From assembly GCA_052144935.1 (NCBI GenBank), contig JBKQPR010000242.1, positions 1-26,798 of the forward strand: a stretch of DNA of 26,798 nucleotides, read 5' to 3'. Made by a program: the position numbers and the translations under genes. Under the pieces are notes generated by a model. That model saw only the letters and a program-made list of their open reading frames with translations, was not told the DNA's origin and ran no database searches. This stretch comes from JOPF133 sp052144935 (GTDB lineage: Bacteria > Acidobacteriota > Terriglobia > Bryobacterales > Bryobacteraceae). Shown one piece after another: positions 14,322-20,959 of this stretch. Every line of letters begins with the position of its first letter. Positions within the stretch are counted from its first letter, which is position 1.

Positions 14322-16187
14322 TCATCTCTCCAGTGCGAACGCCGTCAGCGTCGCGTCGCGTCCACTCCCCGACGCAACCACTACAAACTGACGCCCGGTG
14401 TGCGAGCGATACGTCATCGGAGTCCCCGTGGTGCGGCGACCCAGCGAGTAAGTCCACAAATCCGCGCCGTTGGCCGTGTCCACCGCGTGCAGCTCCGCAT
14501 CGCCGCCGCCCACAAAAATCACGCCGCCCTTGGTCACGATGGCCCCGGGCGCGCCTTCCACGCCCAGTTTCTCCGGCAGTTTCACGTCCTTCAACGCCGC
14601 GTGGCTGCGCACGCGCGCGTTGTCGCCGAACGCCACCTGCCACCGGATCTCGCCCTTGTTCAGATCGATCGCCGTCAGATGGCCGTAGGGCGGCTTGAAC
14701 AGCGGCAGGCCGTTGTGAAACATGGCGTTGCCGCCTCCCATCACGTAGTCCGCATCCACCTCGTCCGAGTGCACGGCCTTCATCACGCGGGCCAGCGCCG
14801 GCATATTGGTGGACTTCACATAGAGAATCCCGGCCTCGGGATCCCACGCGCCGCCCGCCCAATTGGCCCCGCCAATGACGCCCGGACGCATCAGGGTGCC
14901 TTCGAAACTCGGCGGCGTGAAGAGCGGCCCGATGCGGAATTTCTTCATCGCCTCCTGCGCTTCGGCCTTCAACTCGGGCGTCAGGTCGAAGGCGTCGTCC
15001 AGCGTCACGCCTTGCCGTTCGAACGCCGGCGGCCTGGTGGGGAACGGCTGGGTAGGCCACGCCTGCTCGCCCGGAACGCCGCTGGCAGGCACCGGCCGCT
15101 CTTCAATGGGCCACACCGGCTTGCCGGTAACGCGCTCGAAGACGAACGCCCATCCGGTTTTGGTGAGTTGCGCCACGGCGTCGATCCTCTTGCCGTTGAC
15201 GTGAATCGTCACCAGCTCCGGCGGTCCCGGCAAATCGTAATCCCACAGGCCATGATGCACGATCTGGTAATGCCACTTGCGCTTGCCGGTGACCGCATCC
15301 AGGCACACCAGCGATTCGCCGAACAGGTTCTGGCCCGGCCGCGCTGCCCCGTAAAAGTCGTTGCTCGGCGTGCTCACCGGCAGGTACAGCAGCCCGCGCG
15401 ATTCATCGAGCGTCATGGGCGCCCACACGTTGGTGTGTCCGGTAACCTTCTCCGAACCGTTGCCCCACGTATCGGCGCCGAATTCGCCGGCCATCGGAAC
15501 GGTGTGGAAGGTCCACGCGAGCTTGCCGGTGTGCGCGTTGAATGCGCGGACGTCGCCCGGCGGATCCCGCTTGTAGACCAGGCGGTCGCCCACGCCGTTG
15601 CCCACAATCACCAGGTCCTTGTAGACCACCGGCGGCGACGTGTTGGTGTAGTGCTTCGGATTGGTCTCCCATCGCAGGCCCGCCACCAGGTTGGCGATTC
15701 CGTTATCGCCGAATTCGCCCACCGGCCGGCCGGTTTCCGCGTCGATCTCGATCAGCCGGTAGCGGCTGTTCATGAGGATGCGCAGTTTTCCGGTCTTGGC
15801 GTCGCGCCACGCCGCCACGCCGCGATGGACAAAGCCCGTGCCGTTCGGCGGCTGGCCATCGGCGTAGGCCTTCGGGTCGTAGGACCACAGCTCGCGCCCG
15901 CTTTCGGCGTCCAGCGCGACCACCCGATTGTACGGCGTACTCAGATATAGCACCCCGCCGATCATGATCGGCGTCACCTCGAAATTGCCCGGCGTAGTCT
16001 TGAATTCGGGTAGCGGCGCTTCCCCCGTCTTCCACTCCCACGCCACTTTGAGCCTGCTCACATTCGAGCGATTGATCTGCTCCAGCGGCGAATACTTCGA
16101 GCCGCCCTGATCGCCGCCGTAGTACGGCCAGTCCTGAGCGAGCGAGAGGGTCGAGCAGCACAGCGCGATAATGAGAAGTCGAGTCAT
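14322..16187 (-). CDS. Exported PQQ-dependent dehydrogenase (quinoprotein beta-propeller)
   Basis: The 621-residue protein starts at ATG 16187 with a signal peptide (MTRLLIIALCCSTLSLAQ) and then DWPYYGGDQGGSKYSPLEQI, the standard opening of PQQ-dependent alcohol/glucose dehydrogenases (W..yGgd.g..rYSpL.qIn). Repeated propeller-blade motifs follow (VVALDAESGRELWSYDP, VRAFNAHTGKLAWTFHT, LVCLDAVTGKRKWHYQI, LTAIDLNKGEIRWQVAF). These eight-bladed enzymes oxidise alcohols or sugars in the periplasm and pass electrons to the respiratory chain. There is no N-terminal membrane domain and no C-terminal cytochrome c CxxCH motif, so an external acceptor is needed. The substrate cannot be read from sequence. 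The gene follows the caspase operon on the same strand after a hairpin. Confidence 0.87.
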   Translation of the reverse strand: MTRLLIIALCCSTLSLAQDWPYYGGDQGGSKYSPLEQINRSNVSRLKVAWEWKTGEAPLPEFKTTPGNFEVTPIMIGGVLYLSTPYNRVVALDAESGRELWSYDPKAYADGQPPNGTGFVHRGVAAWRDAKTGKLRILMNSRYRLIEIDAETGRPVGEFGDNGIANLVAGLRWETNPKHYTNTSPPVVYKDLVIVGNGVGDRLVYKRDPPGDVRAFNAHTGKLAWTFHTVPMAGEFGADTWGNGSEKVTGHTNVWAPMTLDESRGLLYLPVSTPSNDFYGAARPGQNLFGESLVCLDAVTGKRKWHYQIVHHGLWDYDLPGPPELVTIHVNGKRIDAVAQLTKTGWAFVFERVTGKPVWPIEERPVPASGVPGEQAWPTQPFPTRPPAFERQGVTLDDAFDLTPELKAEAQEAMKKFRIGPLFTPPSFEGTLMRPGVIGGANWAGGAWDPEAGILYVKSTNMPALARVMKAVHSDEVDADYVMGGGNAMFHNGLPLFKPPYGHLTAIDLNKGEIRWQVAFGDNARVRSHAALKDVKLPEKLGVEGAPGAIVTKGGVIFVGGGDAELHAVDTANGADLWTYSLGRRTTGTPMTYRSHTGRQFVVVASGSGRDATLTAFALER

Positions 16188-16218
16188 ATTGTTGAGTGTG
16201 CCCTGCGGAAAGCGGTGA

Positions 16219-16301
16219 CAAAGACCGCTCCCAAACGGTCGCGGCTCTGATGCCCTTTCGGAGCCGGGCCCAGGGGGCGCCCCGTGAGGGAGCGGTCTTT
16301 G
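16219..16301. repeat. Hairpin element between the caspase and PQQ enzyme genes
   Basis: CAAAGACCGCTCCC (16219-16232) and its exact reverse complement (16288-16301) flank a 55-base GC-rich loop. The loop contains the self-complementary GGGGCGCCCC (16274-16283) inside the 18-base motif also found at 18295 and 20400. It begins about 10 bp after the caspase stop on the minus strand, so it could end or stabilise that transcript. It looks like a dispersed genomic repeat. Confidence 0.7.
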
Positions 16302-16310
16302 TGGCCGGTC

Positions 16311-18383
16311 CTAATGCAGCGCCTGCGCGATATTGGCCAGGTTTTGCTTGGCATACTTGGCTTCTTCCAGGTCCGCGTTGATCTCCAAGACCTCCTGGAA
16401 GTGAAGGCGGGCCGGACCCAGCTCGGCAATACTGCCGGTTTGGATGGCTTTGCGCATATAGGAGAGACCCAGGGCATAGTGCGCGTACGGGTCCTTTTCG
16501 TTGTAAGTGAGGGACTTCTGGCAGAAAGCGATGGCTGAGTCGAAGTTCTTGAGCTGGCGCTGGCAATCGCAGATGCCGAAGTAGGCCAGGCTGCGTAACT
16601 CCTTCCAGATATCCTGTTGGGCGGCGCGTTTGCGGCGGCCTAACCCGAAGAGAGACCCGAGCACATAGTAATTCAACTGGCCGGCCAGGTGGCTGTCGAA
16701 ATCGCTCAGCTTCAGATAGCGGTCGTACTCGGCGGGGGCGTCGCTCAATTTACCGCTCAGCCGCAGGCTGTCGGCCAGCCACAGATGCGGCTCGGCGTTC
16801 GAAGGAGTCAACTGGATCGCCTTGCGGGCCGCCTCGATGGATTGCGGGTAAAGCGCCTTCACGCGGTAGGCCTGCGCCAGCATGGTGAGAGCCACGGCGT
16901 GATTGGGCTGGCGGCTGAGCACCGTGTTGATCTGGCGGATGGCTTCATCCGTGTCGCCTGTGTCGAGCAACATGCCGGCATAGTCGGCGTGCGCCTCCAG
17001 GTAGTCGGGATCGATGGCGATGGCCTTCTGATAGTACTGTTGTGACTTATCTTCGTCGAACAGCGCGTTGTAAGTGAGGCCCAAATAAAATGCCGCCTGG
17101 CTGTAAGTCGGATCGGCCTGGAAAGCCTTCTCGAATAGCGCAGCGGCCTTCTTGTAATTGTCCTCGTTACCTTTGTTATAGTACTCCAGCCCTTTGTCGA
17201 GATCGTCGAGAACCGCCTTGCTCCTGTGGCGGGCGATCATGACCTTGATGCTCACGGTGGACTCTTCGCCGGGATAGACCACCTCAGGGCGCGGGCCGAC
17301 CGGCTCGTAGCCCATCTTGACGCCCTTGACCGTATGTTCTCCTGGAGTCAGGCCAGGCACTCTCAGGCTCTTGCCCTTGTCGAGCACACCAACGGACTTG
17401 CCGTCCACAAACACCTCTACGCCGTCCATGTTCGCCTCGAAGACCAACGTCCCGAACTTGGGCGCCGGCGCCGCGGCGGGCGCGGCAGTGGAGGGGACAT
17501 AGGAGAGGCGCATGTCCGGATCGAAGCTGCCGCGGTCGGACGTCGGATTCTGGTCGCCATGAGTCGCCTCGCGCACCTGCGTGTGGACATACTCGGCCAG
17601 TTCGTCCGCGGTAACCCGGCCGTCGTGGGAAGTGTCGGCGGCGCCTTCCATCCCTTTGACCACATAGTAAGTGAACACGCCGTGGCCGCCTCCGAACGCG
17701 GAGCTTTCGTAGGAACGCTCGCGGTCGCGGCTGGCGGTGAGTGAGAACAGGGAGGTCTGCAAGCCCGACAGCGTATGGTTCAGGCTTTCGGTATCTTCGG
17801 GCGAGATGGCTCCGCTGTGGCAGGCGTCGGTGAGCAGGATCTTGGATTTGGCGTGGATCCTACCGCCGATCACGGCGCCCAGCTCGTCCATGGGATAGCC
17901 TGTGGCGGCGATACGGCTGGGGTCGAAATCGAAGGGAGCCAGGTATCCTTTCCCCTGATAGAGAAATCCGTGGCCGGCGAAGTAGATCAGCACGCGGTCG
18001 TCGTCTTTTGCCGCCGAGGGCAGCCAGTCGTCTATTTCATGGCGCACCGCGGCCAGGGTCGCCTTGGCGCCCGTGAGGACATGCACATTCTCGGCCTTGA
18101 AGTTGCCGCCCTCGGGGCTGATCAGGATGGTGTAGATCGACTGGGCGTCGGCTTCCGGATACTCGAGCTGTTGCTTTTGCTCCAGGTTCTGGTAGCGCGA
18201 GATGCCCACCACCACGGCATAGCTTCGGGGAATGGCTTCCGACTGGACGTCCGGAGTTTCGATCTTTTCCACTTTGAGGTCGCGCTTCTGCGGCGGGGCG
18301 CCCCCTGGGCCCTGCGGCGGCGGTGTCTGCCCGAGCGCCAGGGCAGCCGTGAGAAGAACGAAAGCCAATCGCGAGCGGATCAT
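16311..18383 (-). CDS. Exported caspase-like peptidase with EF-hand, PEGA and TPR segments
   Basis: The 690-residue protein starts at ATG 18383 with a signal peptide (MIRSRLAFVLLTAALALGQ). Residues about 50-290 form a peptidase C14 (caspase/metacaspase) domain: YAVVVGISRYQ, catalytic His138 in YFAGHG and catalytic Cys188 in LTDACHSG. Within it, residues 250-261 (DTSHDGRVTADE) match a calcium-binding EF-hand loop. A PEGA-like domain follows (about 300-375: GTLVFEANMDGVEVFVDGKS, LTPGEHTVKGVKMGYE), then TPR repeats to the end (ALFEKAFQADPTYSQAAFYL, AIAIDPDYLEAHADYAGMLL). Both catalytic residues are present, so activity in the periplasm or at the surface is plausible; substrate unknown. The gene starts 4 bp after a DUF4384-like gene with which it forms an operon. 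Confidence 0.88.
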   Translation of the reverse strand: MIRSRLAFVLLTAALALGQTPPPQGPGGAPPQKRDLKVEKIETPDVQSEAIPRSYAVVVGISRYQNLEQKQQLEYPEADAQSIYTILISPEGGNFKAENVHVLTGAKATLAAVRHEIDDWLPSAAKDDDRVLIYFAGHGFLYQGKGYLAPFDFDPSRIAATGYPMDELGAVIGGRIHAKSKILLTDACHSGAISPEDTESLNHTLSGLQTSLFSLTASRDRERSYESSAFGGGHGVFTYYVVKGMEGAADTSHDGRVTADELAEYVHTQVREATHGDQNPTSDRGSFDPDMRLSYVPSTAAPAAAPAPKFGTLVFEANMDGVEVFVDGKSVGVLDKGKSLRVPGLTPGEHTVKGVKMGYEPVGPRPEVVYPGEESTVSIKVMIARHRSKAVLDDLDKGLEYYNKGNEDNYKKAAALFEKAFQADPTYSQAAFYLGLTYNALFDEDKSQQYYQKAIAIDPDYLEAHADYAGMLLDTGDTDEAIRQINTVLSRQPNHAVALTMLAQAYRVKALYPQSIEAARKAIQLTPSNAEPHLWLADSLRLSGKLSDAPAEYDRYLKLSDFDSHLAGQLNYYVLGSLFGLGRRKRAAQQDIWKELRSLAYFGICDCQRQLKNFDSAIAFCQKSLTYNEKDPYAHYALGLSYMRKAIQTGSIAELGPARLHFQEVLEINADLEEAKYAKQNLANIAQALH

Positions 18384-18387
18384 CGAA

Positions 18388-19050
18388 TCACCGGTGGGCC
18401 AGGCGGAATTCGTAGACCACCGGCCCGGTGAGAGGCACGGGCGAGGCGATCACGGCGGTATTTTCCTGGCGCATAAGGAGCAGATCGGGATGGCTGGCGC
18501 CGGCGGCCTGGGCCAGCGCATCGGGCAGGGGCTCGCCGCGAGGCACCAGCCGTGGGCCGGCGGAAGAATCCACGCAATCGCCGCGGGCCCGCAGGATTGT
18601 GTCGTCGCAACGTGGATGCAGCGTCACAGGCCGGCTTTCCCGCGGCGGCGCGCCGGCCGCCAGAGGAGCGGGCGAAACCAGCCAATAAACCGTCTCGTAA
18701 CCCGCCGGGCCGGCGATGCGAAAGAGTCCCGTCGTGGCCGGCACCTGGTATTCGTGGCCTGCCAGGATGCGGTTGTCCTGTCCCGTGTCCGCCCGCGGGA
18801 AAAGCTGCTCGTATTTGCCCGAAGAGCTGTGGTTGCTCACGTACATATAGCCATCGAAATTGGTGCGGAAACGGAAATGCACCCGATCGCCCGACGCCAG
18901 AATCAGGCCGGGATCGATCAGGTGCCAATCCGTGCCATCCAGGCGGTCGAGCAGGATCTCCATGCGGTACGCGCCCTGGGTGAGCGTCTGCGATTGCGGG
19001 AACGCGGCCGCAGCCAGCGCCAGCAGGGCGGGCGCGAGCGCGCGGGTCAT
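18388..19050 (-). CDS. Exported DUF4384-like protein, second of the caspase operon
   Basis: This 220-residue protein starts at ATG 19050 with a leader (MTRALAPALLALAAAAFPQS). Residues about 40-125 resemble DUF4384: LILASGDRVHFRFRTNFDGY, MYVSNHSSSGKYEQLFP, ILAGHEYQVP and FRIAGPAGYETVYWLVS, that is GDr...r.n.dGYlYv.n....g....LFP. The C-terminal part has two cysteines (RCDD, GDCVD) and ends VVYEFRLAHR, similar to the ending LVADLHLVHR of its upstream neighbour, so the two genes may be old duplicates. DUF4384 domains often occur with caspase-like peptidases. Its ATG overlaps the upstream stop (ATGA), and its stop lies 4 bp before the caspase start. No catalytic motif seen. Confidence 0.75.
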   Translation of the reverse strand: MTRALAPALLALAAAAFPQSQTLTQGAYRMEILLDRLDGTDWHLIDPGLILASGDRVHFRFRTNFDGYMYVSNHSSSGKYEQLFPRADTGQDNRILAGHEYQVPATTGLFRIAGPAGYETVYWLVSPAPLAAGAPPRESRPVTLHPRCDDTILRARGDCVDSSAGPRLVPRGEPLPDALAQAAGASHPDLLLMRQENTAVIASPVPLTGPVVYEFRLAHR

Positions 19051-19964
19051 CGGTGCACCAGGTGCAGATCGGCAACCAGGCGCGAATCCGCGCTTCCCGC
19101 CGGATTGACCACGTACACGGCCGTCTCCTTCTTGTCGCCCGGAGCGCCGGAGTTGGCGGGAGTGCCGGGGTCCACCTTTTCGACGATGAGATCGCGGGAA
19201 GCGGAGTTGCGCAGGCGCCCCACGGTAGCGTCATCGAGACTCGCCATCATGATCATCTTCTTGGGCGTGGCGGGAGCCGCGGGTTGCCCGGCGGGTTGAA
19301 CCGGGTGGCCCTGTAGCGAATAGATCATTTCCTCGAAATCGGGCACCGGCTGGCGCGAGAAGACGATGGTGACGTTCTCGGTTCCGGTCTGCTCGTCGAA
19401 GATAATATGGTGTTCGGGCGACGGCAGAGTGTAGGTATGCCAGCCGTCCACGTAATTGTCGCCGTTGGCGATTTCGGGAGCGGGGAAGAGCGGCTTCCAG
19501 GCGCCGCTGGACCCCCGGTTGACAATGTAGAGATAGCCGGGGGTGTTGGTCTGGACGTTGAGTTGGATATGGTCGCCGGCGTGAAACGCGAAATCGGGGA
19601 GCGTCTCGACCGGCCTGCCGTTGACGAGCCTGACGATCGTGTATCGAAGGCCCAGCGCCGGACCGGTTTGCGCCGTCGCCGGAACGACGTGGCCCCCACC
19701 GGGAAGCGCGTTTCCGGGGGACGCCGGCGGCGCGGCGGACGGCGTGGTCATGACAGGTGGCGTGGTCGCGCCGGGCGGCGCAACCGGAGGCTGTTTGGGC
19801 CGGGTGACGGGCTTGGCGGGCTGCGCGGGTTTCGGGGCTGCCGGCACGGCCTCATAGAACAACTCACGCGCGCTGGGCTGTGGACTGGCCGTCTCCTGCG
19901 CGGGCGCCATCGCCGCGGCAAATAAGATCGCGAAACCTGCAGTGACACAGGAAGTACAGCGCAT
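19047..19964 (-). CDS. Exported DUF4384 protein, first of the caspase operon
   Basis: The 305-residue protein starts at ATG 19964 with a signal peptide (MRCTSCVTAGFAILFAAAMA). A low-complexity Pro/Ala linker (about 35-100) and a DUF4384 domain (about 105-215) follow: LRYTIVRLVNGRPVETLPDF, HAGDHIQLNVQTNTPGYLYI, VNRGSSGAWKPLFPAP, NGDNYVDGWHTYTLP and NVTIVFSRQPVPDFEEM. The C-terminal region ends ETAVYVVNPAGSADSRLVAD followed by LHLVHR. DUF4384 is a beta-rich domain of unknown role, common in exported proteins next to caspases or kinases. The frame is open over 100 codons further upstream but has no leader or family match there. It is probably the first gene of the operon, its promoter lying in the 500-bp divergent gap. 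Confidence 0.8.
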   Translation of the reverse strand: MRCTSCVTAGFAILFAAAMAPAQETASPQPSARELFYEAVPAAPKPAQPAKPVTRPKQPPVAPPGATTPPVMTTPSAAPPASPGNALPGGGHVVPATAQTGPALGLRYTIVRLVNGRPVETLPDFAFHAGDHIQLNVQTNTPGYLYIVNRGSSGAWKPLFPAPEIANGDNYVDGWHTYTLPSPEHHIIFDEQTGTENVTIVFSRQPVPDFEEMIYSLQGHPVQPAGQPAAPATPKKMIMMASLDDATVGRLRNSASRDLIVEKVDPGTPANSGAPGDKKETAVYVVNPAGSADSRLVADLHLVHR

Positions 19965-20462
19965 GGTAAGTAAGTTCCGGTTCCCCTTTGGACCGGCCCC
20001 CTTGTGGCTAGGATAACATTTGGCCTCCCAGGCCGGGATGCCGTGAAGCGTGCGGAACAGTACGATAGCCGGGCGAATGGGTACTTGGTACCGGGTTTTG
20101 CCGGCAAGGCGCCATGCCGCCATGGCCGTTGCGGCCCGCGGCCGGGATCCACTGCCGCGCCTAGTAGCGCTGCATCCCAAGCAACTGCCGCCAAGGCGGT
20201 TGCCGCCCGCGGCCGGGATCCGCCGCGGCGCCTCGCGGTTGCCGTGCGCGGCGGTGCGGAGCGGCTTGGTGATTTCCGCCATGGATGCAGTCTAATGAGC
20301 AGGCCGCTTATGATTCCGGCAGATCGTCTCCGGCCCGCGGCGGCTCACCGCTTTTGCGCCGCAGTATGCGGCGTTACCCGCTGAACCGGACCAAGACCTG
20401 GGGCGCCCCCTGGGTCCGGCCGCGGCCAGGATTAGCCGTGACACGGATGTTAGCATAAGCTC
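19965..20462. other. Divergent intergenic region with GC-rich repeats
   Basis: About 500 bp separate the caspase operon (minus) from the MOSC-glnE operon (plus), so promoters for both should lie here. I cannot point to boxes. A 23-bp near-exact direct repeat occurs at 20128-20150 and 20199-20221, a small hairpin (CCGCC AA GGCGG) lies at 20188-20199, and a third copy of GGGGCGCCCCCTGGGTCC lies at 20400-20417. No gene is supported: the open frames are arginine- and proline-rich and overlap one another. Confidence 0.55.
20128..20221. repeat. Pair of 23-bp direct repeats
   Basis: Units at 20128-20150 and 20199-20221 share 22 of 23 bases (core CCCGCGGCCGGGATCC) and start 71 bp apart. Each contains the palindromes CCGCGG and GGATCC. 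The role is unknown. Confidence 0.7.
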
Positions 20463-20957
20463 GTGCAGGGAACCATTCTCCAGGTGAATGTTTCGGGCGG
20501 AGGGTTGCCCAAGCGCGCCATCCCGTCCGGGGTCCTGACGGAATTGGGGATCGAAGGCGATGTGCAGGCGCACCCGGGGATTCATGGCGGGCCGCTGCAG
20601 GCGGTGCTGGTGGTCGCCGCGGAGGTGGTCGATGAACTCCGGGGGCGCGGGTATCCTCTGTTTTATGGAGCCATGGGAGAGAATCTCACCATCCGCGGCA
20701 TTCCCATTCGCGATTTGCGCATCGGCGACCGGTTGCGCGCCGGCGCGGCCCGCATCGAGATCACCAAACCGCGCGGGCCTTGTTCGGCGCTGGATGTCTA
20801 CGGCGAATCGCTCAAGGGCGAGATTTACGATCCGCGGGTGGGGAATCGCGATCCCTCGTCGCCGCGCTGGGGCATGAGCGGGCTGTACGCGCGCGTGATT
20901 GCGCCCGGGCCGGTGGCGCCGGGGGATATAATTGCTGTGGAGCCTAAACTGGCCTGA
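20463..20957 (+). CDS. MOSC-domain protein
   Basis: This 164-residue protein starts at GTG 20463 (MQGTILQVNVSGGGLPKRAI). It is a single MOSC domain: GGLPK, GIEGDVQAHPGIHGGPLQAV, GAMGENLTIRGIPIRDLRIG and DRLRAG.ARIEITKPRGPCSAL, with the conserved Cys107. MOSC domains are sulfur-carrier or molybdenum-cofactor-binding modules; small stand-alone members (YiiM-like) reduce N-hydroxylated bases or are uncharacterised. The partner reductase is not seen here. It ends 2 bp before glnE, so the two are probably co-transcribed, although no functional link between MOSC proteins and GlnE is established. The start lacks a strong ribosome binding site. Confidence 0.85.
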   Translation: MQGTILQVNVSGGGLPKRAIPSGVLTELGIEGDVQAHPGIHGGPLQAVLVVAAEVVDELRGRGYPLFYGAMGENLTIRGIPIRDLRIGDRLRAGAARIEITKPRGPCSALDVYGESLKGEIYDPRVGNRDPSSPRWGMSGLYARVIAPGPVAPGDIIAVEPKLA

Positions 20958-20959
20958 CC

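Noticed and set aside
14301..15950. Plus-strand open frame of 549 codons
   Set aside because: Antisense to the PQQ enzyme gene, which has clear propeller motifs.
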